Positions 50,067 to 58,445 of a stretch of 64,000 nt of DNA are shown in pieces. The first letter of the stretch is position 1, and every line of letters begins with the position of its first letter. Where the stretch lies: positions 310,001 through 374,000 of the forward strand of contig NZ_JAPSIY010000002.1 in the NCBI RefSeq assembly GCF_031178445.1, given 5' to 3'. Origin of the DNA: Microbacterium sp. (GTDB taxonomy: Bacteria; Actinomycetota; Actinomycetes; Actinomycetales; Microbacteriaceae). The notes under the pieces are model-generated. The model was not told the origin of the DNA, made no database searches, and worked only from the letters and a program-made list of their open reading frames with translations. Position numbers and translations under genes: made by a program.

Positions 50067-51263
50067 TCACACGCGGTCGGCGAGGATCGCCACCCGGCCT
50101 GCCGCGGAGCGGGTGAGGACGAGTGTCGCGGCCTGCGATCCGCGCAGGTTGAGCTTCTTGCGGAAGGCGGCCGGGTCGATGTCCATGCCCCGCTTCTTGA
50201 TCTCCAGACGGCCGATGTCGTTCGCGCGCAGCGCGGCGTTGATCGTCTTCACGTGCGCCGGCATGGTCTCACGCACCCGGAACGACTGCACGAACGGGCT
50301 GGTTACCGCGGCGTCACCCGTGAGGTAGGCGATCTGCTCGTCGAGCATCCCCGCGTCGAGCATCCGCGCCGCCTCGCCGATGAGCCTGGCGCGGATGACC
50401 GCGCCGTCCGGCTCGTGCAGGAAGGCGCCGAGCTCGCGCACCGGAGCATCCTCGGCATCCGCCGGTGCGGTGATCTCGTGGCGGACGTCGTCGCGCATCA
50501 CGAGCGCGGCACGGCGCACCCCCTCGCGCGCCAACGCGCCGCTCCACAGCACGAGCTCGACGACGTCGCCGTCTGCGCTGACCCATTGCGCCTCGACGTC
50601 GCCGGGGATCAGGTCGCGATCGAGCCCGGGGCCGAGCTTGATCCCTGTGGGCCGCTGCCCGGCGACCTCAAAGCACCAGTCCAGGGGCGGCGACCAGTCG
50701 GATGCCGCGGTGCGGCGCGTCTCGCTGTGCCCCGCCGTTCGTCGCGCGGGATCGAGCCACACCGCGTGCGAAGCGCGGGGCGGCTCCGGGAGGCAATCCT
50801 CGGCCAGACCCTGCCGCACGGATGCGACCTCGCCGAACGGCGCCAGGTTGTAGGCGGCGACGGCGGCGGTCACCTCGTCGGCGTCGACCGCGTCGACCTC
50901 GATTCCCGCTCCGGCGAAGGCGAGGCTGTCCCCACCGATGCCGCAGCCCAGATCCGAGACGGCGGCCATGCCTGCGCGACGCAGACGCACGGCATGCTGA
51001 GCAGCGACCTTCAGCCGGGTGGCCTGCTCGAGACCGGCGCGGGTGAACAGCATCCGCTGTGCGAACTCGCCGAACTTCACCGCAGCCCGCGCTCGCAGGC
51101 TCGCCTGCCCGACGACGGCCGACACCAGTTCAGATGAATGCCCGTCCGCGCGCAGCCGGGACACAGCGCGGGCGACGTCGTCCCTCGATTCGAGAGCGCC
51201 CGTGTCCTCCAGCAGAGCCAGCCCCTCACGGGTGAGCAGTGCGGCGAGCTCGGACATCTCCAT
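50067..51263 (-). CDS. Class I SAM-dependent methyltransferase with THUMP-like domain
   Basis: 'AVSDLGCGIGGDSLAFAGAGIEVDAVDADEVT', 'ASHAVWLDPARRT'. Confidence 0.85.
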   Translation of the reverse strand: MEMSELAALLTREGLALLEDTGALESRDDVARAVSRLRADGHSSELVSAVVGQASLRARAAVKFGEFAQRMLFTRAGLEQATRLKVAAQHAVRLRRAGMAAVSDLGCGIGGDSLAFAGAGIEVDAVDADEVTAAVAAYNLAPFGEVASVRQGLAEDCLPEPPRASHAVWLDPARRTAGHSETRRTAASDWSPPLDWCFEVAGQRPTGIKLGPGLDRDLIPGDVEAQWVSADGDVVELVLWSGALAREGVRRAALVMRDDVRHEITAPADAEDAPVRELGAFLHEPDGAVIRARLIGEAARMLDAGMLDEQIAYLTGDAAVTSPFVQSFRVRETMPAHVKTINAALRANDIGRLEIKKRGMDIDPAAFRKKLNLRGSQAATLVLTRSAAGRVAILADRV

Positions 51264-51341
51264 CGCCCCAGCCTATGCGGCGCAGCATCCCGCCCCGCAC
51301 CGCCGGCGGCGCCGTGCGACTACCCTGGGGAGCTGCAGTCG

Positions 51342-51368
51342 TTGGCACTCGCATTGCGTGAGTGCCAA
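51342..51368. promoter_or_regulatory. CIRCE element 1 (HrcA operator)
   Basis: TTGGCACTC-N9-GAGTGCCAA. Confidence 0.88.
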
Positions 51369-51387
51369 CGCTCGTCATAGACTGGAG

Positions 51388-51414
51388 TTAGCACCCTCAC
51401 CATGAGAGTGCTAA
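51388..51414. promoter_or_regulatory. CIRCE element 2 (HrcA operator)
   Basis: TTAGCACCC-N9-GAGTGCTAA. Confidence 0.88.
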
Positions 51415-51453
51415 CCAGTCTTCTGATCTCAGTCAAGAAAGAAGAGGTACACC

Positions 51454-51750
51454 GTGTCGGTTTCCATCAAGCCGCTCGAGGACCGCATCGTCATCCAGCA
51501 GGTCGAGGCCGAGCAGACCACCGCCAGCGGTCTGGTCATCCCGGACACCGCTAAGGAGAAGCCCCAGGAGGGCGAGGTCGTGGCCGTGGGCCCTGGCCGC
51601 ATCGACGACAACGGCAACCGCGTTCCGCTCGACGTCGCCGTCGGCGACCGCGTGCTCTACAGCAAGTACGGCGGCACCGAGGTGAAGTTCGGCGCCGACG
51701 AGTACCTCGTGCTGTCGGCTCGCGACGTCCTCGCGGTCGTCGTCCGCTGA
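51454..51750 (+). CDS. groES: Co-chaperonin GroES
   Basis: '[47 protein letters not shown]'. Confidence 0.98.
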   Translation: MSVSIKPLEDRIVIQQVEAEQTTASGLVIPDTAKEKPQEGEVVAVGPGRIDDNGNRVPLDVAVGDRVLYSKYGGTEVKFGADEYLVLSARDVLAVVVR

Positions 51751-51770
51751 CGCACTGACGCCAGGTTCTC

Positions 51771-51804
51771 GAAGGGCCCGGATGCTTCGGCATCCGGGCC
51801 CTTC
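51771..51804 (+). terminator. Strong hairpin terminator after groES
   Basis: GAAGGGCCCGGATGC-TTCG-GCATCCGGGCCCTTC perfect 15-bp stem. Confidence 0.9.
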
Positions 51805-51865
51805 GTCGTTCCCCCTATCGTCTCCCGCATCACCGGGCCGGAATCCCCGTCCGCGCCCGTGAGGG

Positions 51866-51883
51866 ATCGGGATCACCCCCGAT
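51866..51883. promoter_or_regulatory. 18-bp palindromic operator candidate upstream of iniB-like gene 1
   Basis: ATCGGGATCACCCCCGAT; reverse complement ATCGGGGGTGATCCCGAT matches the site at 58414..58431. Confidence 0.7.
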
Positions 51884-51954
51884 GCCGCTGCAGCCGATGA
51901 GTTCCACACTCGTATCAAGCGCCGCACGGCACTCACACGAACAGGGGATCGATC

Positions 51955-53142
51955 ATGGCTTTGGAAGACAACACCAACGTTCTGGGCGCCCAGTGGAATC
52001 TGGGCCTGGCCAACGTCGGAAACACGCACGACGAGAGCACGAACACCAACGTCGAGGACAACAACGTCGGCAACACCAACGTCGAGGACAACGAGGTCGA
52101 GGTCGGCAACACCGACATCGAAGACAGCTTCGTCGCCAACGACTCGTTCAACGACAACTCCGAGAACACCGACAACTCGGACAACATGTCGCACAACGAC
52201 ACCGACGTCGACGACTCGTTCAACGAGGACGACTCCATCAACGACTCGTTCCAGGACAACTCGGTGCACGACTCGGGCAATCAGACGCTGTACGACCACT
52301 CGGTCAACACCGGCATCCGCCAGTACGACGCCGGCATCAACGAGCTCAACATCGGTCTCGACGGCGGCGACATGGCCGGCATGGCCAAGATGTACGGCAT
52401 GGGCGGCGGGGCCGACCTCGACATCGATGTCGACGCCCGTTCGACGGTCAACGACCAGTCGGTGAACCAGAACATCTCCACATCGTCGGGCAGCGGCGGA
52501 GCCGCGATCGCGGTCGGCGGCGACGCCGACGGCGGCTGGGGAGGCCCTGCGTTCTCCGGCGCAGCCGGAGGCGATACCGGTGCCGGTGGCGCTGGCGGCA
52601 GCGGCGGGTCCGGAACCGGCGGCGCCGGCGGGCTGGGCGGCCTCGGTGCCGGTGGCGCCGGCGGGGCGGGTACCGCCGGTGCGGGCGGGGCAGGCGGCGC
52701 ATCGGGCGCGGCCGGCGACGGCGCCTCGGCCGCACAGGGCGGAGATGCTGCCGCGGGCACCGGCGGAGACGCGGGCGCCGTGGGCGGTTCGGCGACCGGC
52801 GGTAACGTCAGCCAGTACTTCGGTCAGAGCAGCAACATCGCATCCGGAGACCACTCGGTGGCGGCCGGCGATGACGTGGACATCCGCAACATCGACACCG
52901 ACATCACCGTCGGCGACGTCTCCATCGGCAACACCTGGAACACCGACTCGTTCAACGACGACTTCTCCGACAACTGGTCGGTGAAGGACTCGTTCCAGGA
53001 CAACTCGATGACGGACAACTCCGACAACTGGTCGGTGAACGACTCCTTCCAGGACAACTCGTCCAACCCGGATGTCGACGTCGACGTGGACAACTCCAAC
53101 GTCGGCAGCCCCTTCGGGGACGCGAACGAGTTCGACTTCTGA
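51955..53142 (+). CDS. IniB-like Asn/Asp- and Gly-rich repeat protein 1
   Basis: 'NVGNTNVEDNEVEVGNT...NDSFNDNSENTDNSDN...' repeats, long Gly/Ala-rich segment, C-terminal module shared with 57475..58311; precedes dynamin-like genes as in iniBAC. Confidence 0.7.
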   Translation: MALEDNTNVLGAQWNLGLANVGNTHDESTNTNVEDNNVGNTNVEDNEVEVGNTDIEDSFVANDSFNDNSENTDNSDNMSHNDTDVDDSFNEDDSINDSFQDNSVHDSGNQTLYDHSVNTGIRQYDAGINELNIGLDGGDMAGMAKMYGMGGGADLDIDVDARSTVNDQSVNQNISTSSGSGGAAIAVGGDADGGWGGPAFSGAAGGDTGAGGAGGSGGSGTGGAGGLGGLGAGGAGGAGTAGAGGAGGASGAAGDGASAAQGGDAAAGTGGDAGAVGGSATGGNVSQYFGQSSNIASGDHSVAAGDDVDIRNIDTDITVGDVSIGNTWNTDSFNDDFSDNWSVKDSFQDNSMTDNSDNWSVNDSFQDNSSNPDVDVDVDNSNVGSPFGDANEFDF

Positions 53143-53166
53143 CAAGGCGCAGACGAACTCGAAAGG

Positions 53167-53202
53167 ATCGCCCGGTCGTCCACCCCTGGTGGGCGGCCGG
53201 GC
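53167..53202 (+). terminator. Hairpin (attenuator/terminator candidate) between iniB-like gene and downstream genes
   Basis: CGCCCGGTCGTCCACC-CC-TGGTGGGCGGCCGGGCG region with long GC stem. Confidence 0.5.
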
Positions 53203-53244
53203 GCACCACTACACTCCTGAGACATCAGACGCGGAGCGTGTGAC

Positions 53245-53469
53245 ATGCCCGATGACACAGAGGACCGGCCGGAGCCGCTCGACCGGAGCGGCCTTTCGGC
53301 GTGGGAGGACGAAGCCGTCAGCGACCCGTTCTCAGGCAGTGTCTTCAGTCAGGAGATCGCCGGCATCGACGAGTCCGACTGGGACATCGACAGTGCGCTG
53401 ATCTGGGGGGACGAGTCGTCCGACACGGACGACTCCGGGATGCCGCCGGGCGGCGACTTCATCGTCTGA
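53245..53469 (+). CDS. Small acidic protein of unknown function
   Basis: 74 aa, Asp/Glu/Ser-rich; lies between iniB-like and iniA-like genes on the same strand. Confidence 0.5.
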   Translation: MPDDTEDRPEPLDRSGLSAWEDEAVSDPFSGSVFSQEIAGIDESDWDIDSALIWGDESSDTDDSGMPPGGDFIV

Positions 53470-53508
53470 CCGCCCGGTTCGTCCGTTATACGCACGAGAG
53501 GGGATCAC

Positions 53509-55371
53509 GTGCCACAGCAGGATCGCACCGACGACCGACCCGGAATCGTCGACGTCATCCACGACGTCGGCGATCTCGCCATGTCAGCCGGACGCACGGA
53601 TCTCGCATCCCGTCTCGCGCAGACGAAGAGCCGCATGGAGGACCCATCCATCCGCGTGATCGTGGTGGGGGAGTTCAAGCAGGGCAAGAGCAAGCTCATC
53701 AACGCGCTGGTGAACGCACCGGCCTGTCCGGTCGACGACGACGTCGCCACGAGCGTTCCGACCTCGGTCGGCTACGCCGAAGAGCCTTCGGCCTGGGTGT
53801 TCGAGCTGCAGGAGGGCGAGGGTGAACCGCAGCGCCGTGAGGTGCCGCTCGCTGACCTGGCCGACTATGTGTCGGAGCGCGGCAATCCCGGCAACGAGCG
53901 CGGCATCCTCTCGGCCGAGGTGCTGCTGCCCCGGGAGATCCTCAAGGGCGGCCTGAGGCTCGTCGACTCGCCGGGCGTGGGCGGCCTGGAGTCGTCGAAC
54001 TCACTGGCGACGCTGGCCGCGCTGTCGTCAGCGCACGCGGTGCTGCTGGTCTCGGACGCGTCGCAGGAGTACACGGAGCCCGAGGTGCAGTTCCTGCGGC
54101 ATGCCATGCGCATCTCGCCGAACGTCGCGGCCGTGCTGGCCAAGATCGACCTGTATCCGCAGTGGCGGCGCATCGAGGAGATCGACAGAGAGCACCTCGA
54201 GGGCACCGCCGACGTGCCGATCTTCTCGGTGTCCAGCGACCTGCGCCTGCTGGCCGCCGAGCTGCAGGATCGCGCGCTGAACGACGAGTCGGGCTTTCCT
54301 GCGCTGGTCGCACACCTGCGCAGAGAGGTGCTGGGGCGCGCCGAAGTCATCCATGAGCGCAGCGCGGTGCACGACCTGACGTCGGTGGTCGACCAGCTCG
54401 GCATGTCGCTCCGGGCGGAGCTGAGCGCGCTGCTGAACCCGCACGACACCCCGCGCATGATCGCGGAGCTCGAGGAGGCCAAGGCGAAGGCCGATGAGTT
54501 CCGTGGTCGTTCCGCGCGATGGCAGGTGACCCTCACCGACGGCATCGCCGACCTGGTCGCCGATATGGAGCACGACGTGCGCGACCGGCTGCGCAAGGTG
54601 CAGCGGGAGGCAGAGAGGGCGATCGACGAGGGCGATCCAGGCCCGATCTGGGATCAGATCAGGGAATGGCTCGATCAGCGGGTGACCGCCGCCGTCACCG
54701 AGACATTCGTGTGGACCGATGAGCGCTCGCGGTGGCTCTCCGAGGAGGTCGCGGAGCTGTTCAGCCGAGGCGAGGCCGAGATCCCCACCGTCGACGTGTC
54801 AGACATCCGCGGGGTGCTCGACCCGGTCGAGGAGATCGCAGGGCTCGACGCCGGTCAGCTCAGCGCGGGGGAGAAGATCTACATCGGAGTACGCGGCTCG
54901 TATGGCGGCGTCCTGATGGTCGGCCTCGCCACCGGTCTCATCGGCATGGCGCTCATCAACCCGCTCTCGCTGATCGCCGGCGTCCTGGTCGGCCGACGCG
55001 CTTACCGCGAGGACATGAGCAACCGGCTGTCACGGCGTCAGCAGGAGGCGAAGGTGATCGTGCGACGCTACATCGACGAGGTCACCTTCCAGGTGGGCAA
55101 GCAGCTGAAGGACCGGCTGCGGCTGGTGCAGCGCACAGCGCGCGACCATTTCGGGTCGATGGCCGATGAGCTGCACCGTTCGCTGTCGGAGGCGCTGCTG
55201 ACCGCGAAGAAGGCGGCGACGGACTTCACCGCATCGAGAGACCAGCGCGTCGTGGATCTGCAGGACCGGCTGCAGGCGCTCGAACGGCTGCGCAGGGCCA
55301 TCCCCGCGCTGCCGCAGGATGAGACCCCACCCGCCCGTGCGCTGGGAGCTGCACCGGCGGGTCGGTCATGA
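53509..55371 (+). CDS. Dynamin-like GTPase (IniA-like)
   Basis: G1 'VVGEFKQGKSKLINALVNAPACPVDDDVATSVPTSVGY', G3 'LRLVDSPGVGG', paired hydrophobic helices 'GGVLMVGLATGLIGMALINPLSLIAGVLVG'. Confidence 0.85.
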   Translation: MPQQDRTDDRPGIVDVIHDVGDLAMSAGRTDLASRLAQTKSRMEDPSIRVIVVGEFKQGKSKLINALVNAPACPVDDDVATSVPTSVGYAEEPSAWVFELQEGEGEPQRREVPLADLADYVSERGNPGNERGILSAEVLLPREILKGGLRLVDSPGVGGLESSNSLATLAALSSAHAVLLVSDASQEYTEPEVQFLRHAMRISPNVAAVLAKIDLYPQWRRIEEIDREHLEGTADVPIFSVSSDLRLLAAELQDRALNDESGFPALVAHLRREVLGRAEVIHERSAVHDLTSVVDQLGMSLRAELSALLNPHDTPRMIAELEEAKAKADEFRGRSARWQVTLTDGIADLVADMEHDVRDRLRKVQREAERAIDEGDPGPIWDQIREWLDQRVTAAVTETFVWTDERSRWLSEEVAELFSRGEAEIPTVDVSDIRGVLDPVEEIAGLDAGQLSAGEKIYIGVRGSYGGVLMVGLATGLIGMALINPLSLIAGVLVGRRAYREDMSNRLSRRQQEAKVIVRRYIDEVTFQVGKQLKDRLRLVQRTARDHFGSMADELHRSLSEALLTAKKAATDFTASRDQRVVDLQDRLQALERLRRAIPALPQDETPPARALGAAPAGRS

Positions 55372-56999
55372 CGGTCACCGTCACCTCCGCCACCGAGGAG
55401 CTGCTTCGCACGGCGCGCAGTGTCTACGCGGATGACCGCGAGGCGCAGGAGCTGATCGGCCGGCTCGAGGTTCGACTGCACGAACCGCTGCGGCTGGCGC
55501 TGGCCGGAATGGTGAAGGCGGGCAAGTCGACGCTGCTGAACGGCATGCTCGGCGAGCGACTGGCGGCCACCGACACCGCGGAGTGCACGCGGGTGGTGAC
55601 GTGGTACCGCTACTCGGCCACCCCGGTCGTCACGATGCATCTGCGGGACGGACGATCGGAGCGCATGCCCATCCGGCGCACCTCCGGGTTGCTCGTCTTC
55701 GACCTCGGCGGGCGGACGGCCGAGGAGATCGAATGGATAGACGTCGGCTGGCCGCTTGCCGCGCTGAAGAAGCAGATCCTCATCGACACCCCCGGCATCG
55801 CTTCGCTGTCCACCGATACGTCGGCCAGGACCACACGGTTCCTCACGCCGGAGCAGTCGCCGTCGGCGGCGGATGCCGTGGTCTACCTGATGCGCCACCT
55901 GCACGGGTCGGACGTCAAGTTCCTGGAGGCGTTCCGTGACACCTCGGCAGGCGTCGCGGAGAGCGTCTGCGCGGTCGCCGTGCTCTCCCGCTCCGATGAG
56001 GTCGGCTCGGGGCGCATCGATTCGCTGGTGTCCGCACGCAGGGTGGCGCGCCGCTACGAGCGCGACGGCGACCTCGCCTCGCTGGCTCTGGAGGTGATCC
56101 CGGTGGCGGGGCTCCTCGCCGAGGGCGCCCGCACGTTGCGCGAGAGCGAGTACATCGCCTTCCGTGAGCTCGCGGGCCTGGAGCGCGCGGAACGCGAGCG
56201 GCTGCTGATCTCGGCGGATCGATTCACGCGAGAGAGCGCGGCGACCGGACTCAGCGTCGCGGTGCGCGAGGCGCTGCTGTCGCGGTTCGGCATCTTCGGA
56301 GTGCGCCTCGCTGCGGCCCTCATCCGCGGGGGAGCGACGAACTCCAGCGAGCTCTCCGAGGCCATGGTCCAGCAGAGCGGACTCGTGGAGCTGCAGGAGT
56401 TCATCGAGACGCATTTCCACCCGCGAGCCGCGACGCTGAAGGCGCGCGGGGTTGTGCTGCAGCTCGACACCCTCATCCGGCAGCGCCCCCGCTCGGGAAT
56501 CGACGCGATCCGGGCCGGCATCGAGCGATTCGAAGCTTCCGCGCACACACTGCGCGAGCTGTCGCTGCTCGCCCGCGCCCGCGCGGACGGGCTCCCGCTG
56601 CCCGCTGAGGACGCCGCGGAGGCGCAGCGGATCGTCGGCGCGCACGGGGTCACGCCGCAGCGCAGGCTCGGCCTGACCGATGACGCCGAACCCTCGCAGA
56701 TCGCAGAGCGGACGATGGAGGGCATCGACCGCTGGCGGGCGCTCGCCGAATCGCCGCTGCTCACGCGGGATGCCGTCGCAGTCTGCGCCGTGGTGGTGCG
56801 CAGCCTGTCTGCGGTGGTGTCAGAGATCGGAGCCGGACGCGACCTGAGGCCCGCGACGGATGTCGTGCCGGCGGGCCGACCAGGCGATGGCACGGGGCAG
56901 GATGCTGCACAGCAGGGCGAGCAGCACGAGGCCGGCCTGCGCGGCGAGGAGCGGCTGAAGTGGCGCTCCCTGCTTGCCCAGCGCGACCCACTCCGGTGA
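55368..56999 (+). CDS. Dynamin-like GTPase (IniC-like)
   Basis: G1 'LALAGMVKAGKSTLLNGMLGERLAATDTAECTRVVTWYRY', G3 'ILIDTPGIAS', G4-like 'AVLSRSDEVG'; overlaps iniA-like stop by ATGA. Confidence 0.82.
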   Translation: MTVTVTSATEELLRTARSVYADDREAQELIGRLEVRLHEPLRLALAGMVKAGKSTLLNGMLGERLAATDTAECTRVVTWYRYSATPVVTMHLRDGRSERMPIRRTSGLLVFDLGGRTAEEIEWIDVGWPLAALKKQILIDTPGIASLSTDTSARTTRFLTPEQSPSAADAVVYLMRHLHGSDVKFLEAFRDTSAGVAESVCAVAVLSRSDEVGSGRIDSLVSARRVARRYERDGDLASLALEVIPVAGLLAEGARTLRESEYIAFRELAGLERAERERLLISADRFTRESAATGLSVAVREALLSRFGIFGVRLAAALIRGGATNSSELSEAMVQQSGLVELQEFIETHFHPRAATLKARGVVLQLDTLIRQRPRSGIDAIRAGIERFEASAHTLRELSLLARARADGLPLPAEDAAEAQRIVGAHGVTPQRRLGLTDDAEPSQIAERTMEGIDRWRALAESPLLTRDAVAVCAVVVRSLSAVVSEIGAGRDLRPATDVVPAGRPGDGTGQDAAQQGEQHEAGLRGEERLKWRSLLAQRDPLR

Positions 57000-57482
57000 G
57001 AGGACCACCAGCATCACCTGGATTCCGAGGGTCAGCAGCTGCCACCAGCGGATCTGCGGCCTCCGGCTCATGAACGACACGAGCAGCGTGATCTGCACGA
57101 GCAGCGTCGCCACGACGATCGCGAACACCACCCAGAACACGATGTCCGCCGTCGAGTCGTACGTCTCCTCCGCTCTGCCGGGTGTGACCGCGCGCGCCAC
57201 GTCGGAGATCAGCGGCAGCAGATCCTTGCGGATCACGAAGTAGTACACGGTCGTGAATCCACCGACCGCGAAGCTGAGGATCCACAGGAACTGGCACATC
57301 CGCACCGAAAACGGAGGGGTGAGCTTCACCAGCACGGGCGGGCCGTTGGGGTTCGTCAGCGGTGGCCGCGCCGGCGCCTCATGCGGCTGCTCGACACCGG
57401 CGGGCAGAGCGATCCCGGCACCCCGGTCCCTGAGGGGAAGAGACTGGGGCGCCGGGTTCGCCGACCCAGTGGTGTCAGTCAT
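56820..57482 (-). CDS. Small membrane protein of unknown function
   Basis: Start MTDTTGSANPAPQSL; four TM-like segments; start abuts iniB-like gene 2. Confidence 0.6.
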   Translation of the reverse strand: MTDTTGSANPAPQSLPLRDRGAGIALPAGVEQPHEAPARPPLTNPNGPPVLVKLTPPFSVRMCQFLWILSFAVGGFTTVYYFVIRKDLLPLISDVARAVTPGRAEETYDSTADIVFWVVFAIVVATLLVQITLLVSFMSRRPQIRWWQLLTLGIQVMLVVLSPEWVALGKQGAPLQPLLAAQAGLVLLALLCSILPRAIAWSARRHDIRRGPQVASGSDL

Positions 57483-58311
57483 CCTCGAGCGGTGCGTCGA
57501 CCGGGGCATCGTCGTTCACCGCGGCGCTGGCGGCATCCGCGTCGTACGAATCGCCTCCGCCCGCGGTCATGTCCCCCTCGAGCAGATCGGCCGGCTCGGG
57601 AACGGATGCGGGCGCGGCGGCCGGCTCCGGTGCGGGAGTGGGCACCGGCGCAGGTTCTGCGACGACGGCTTCTGTGACATCGGCTGCCGTATCCACGGCG
57701 TTCGCGGTCGCCTCACCGGCGACCGCGGCGGCTGCGCTCACGTCGTCGTCCGACGCGATCGGAGCGTCAGCGGCGTCGTCGTCGACATCCACATCGTCGG
57801 GGCCAGAGCCCGTGTCGTTGAAGCTGTGGTCGTTCGTCGTGTTGCCGGCCGAGATGTCGCCGACGGACACGTCGACATCGGAGTCCACGACCGTGGCGTC
57901 ATCGCCTGCGGCGACCGCATGGTCGCCCGACGCCACCACGGCGTCCTGGTCGAACAGCTGCGTGACGTCTCCGCCCTCGGTCCAGATGTTCTGGTTCACC
58001 GACTGGTCGAGGATCGTCGAGCGGGCATCCACCGTCGTGTACTGCTGGATCATCCGCACGATCTCGTGCACGGGGTCGTTGTGACCCGGCGGCGGGGACG
58101 GGGGCGGGTTCTCGTGGTGGATCACCGTCGGGTGATCGACGATGACGGGCCTGACCTGTGCGACGTCGGCCATGCACACGCCGCTGAGCCCGTTGTCCGC
58201 CAGCGTGGCCTGCGGCTGCGCGATGAACTCCTCCGCCGCGTCCGGATCGTGCAGAAGACTCATGATGAACGCGATGAGCGCGTCCGCGATGGTCTCGACT
58301 GGTGATGTCAT
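57475..58311 (-). CDS. IniB-like protein 2 with IniB N-terminal-type domain
   Basis: N-terminal 'MTSPVETIADALIAFIMSLLHDPDAAEEFIAQPQATLADNGL'; middle module 'DQSVNQNIW...VASGDHAVAAGDD...VGDISAGNTTNDHSFND' shared with 51955..53142. Confidence 0.75.
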   Translation of the reverse strand: MTSPVETIADALIAFIMSLLHDPDAAEEFIAQPQATLADNGLSGVCMADVAQVRPVIVDHPTVIHHENPPPSPPPGHNDPVHEIVRMIQQYTTVDARSTILDQSVNQNIWTEGGDVTQLFDQDAVVASGDHAVAAGDDATVVDSDVDVSVGDISAGNTTNDHSFNDTGSGPDDVDVDDDAADAPIASDDDVSAAAAVAGEATANAVDTAADVTEAVVAEPAPVPTPAPEPAAAPASVPEPADLLEGDMTAGGGDSYDADAASAAVNDDAPVDAPLEDD

Positions 58312-58413
58312 CACTGCCCCCTTCAGTGCGGATGATCGCCGGGCTCCCAGTGCCAGGCGGGTCACCGCGCAGGATCATGAACTGGATCGTATTCGCGTCG
58401 CTCCCAACTCGGC

Positions 58414-58431
58414 ATCGGGGATTCCCCCGAT
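58414..58431. promoter_or_regulatory. 18-bp palindromic operator candidate upstream of iniB-like gene 2
   Basis: ATCGGGGATTCCCCCGAT; reverse complement ATCGGGGGAATCCCCGAT. Confidence 0.7.
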
Positions 58432-58445
58432 ACCGGGCGGACCTC

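Noticed and set aside
50253-51137. 294-aa + strand ORF opposite the methyltransferase
   Set aside because: Shadow ORF; the - strand product has clear SAM-methyltransferase motifs
52480-52810. Gly/Ala-rich tandem DNA considered as a CRISPR or PE_PGRS-type element
   Set aside because: No regular repeat-spacer structure; it is an in-frame Gly-rich segment of the IniB-like protein, without PE/PPE motif
51433-53145. 570-aa - strand ORF opposite groES and iniB-like gene
   Set aside because: Val/Asp-rich reverse translation of GroES and the Asn/Asp repeats; not a real gene
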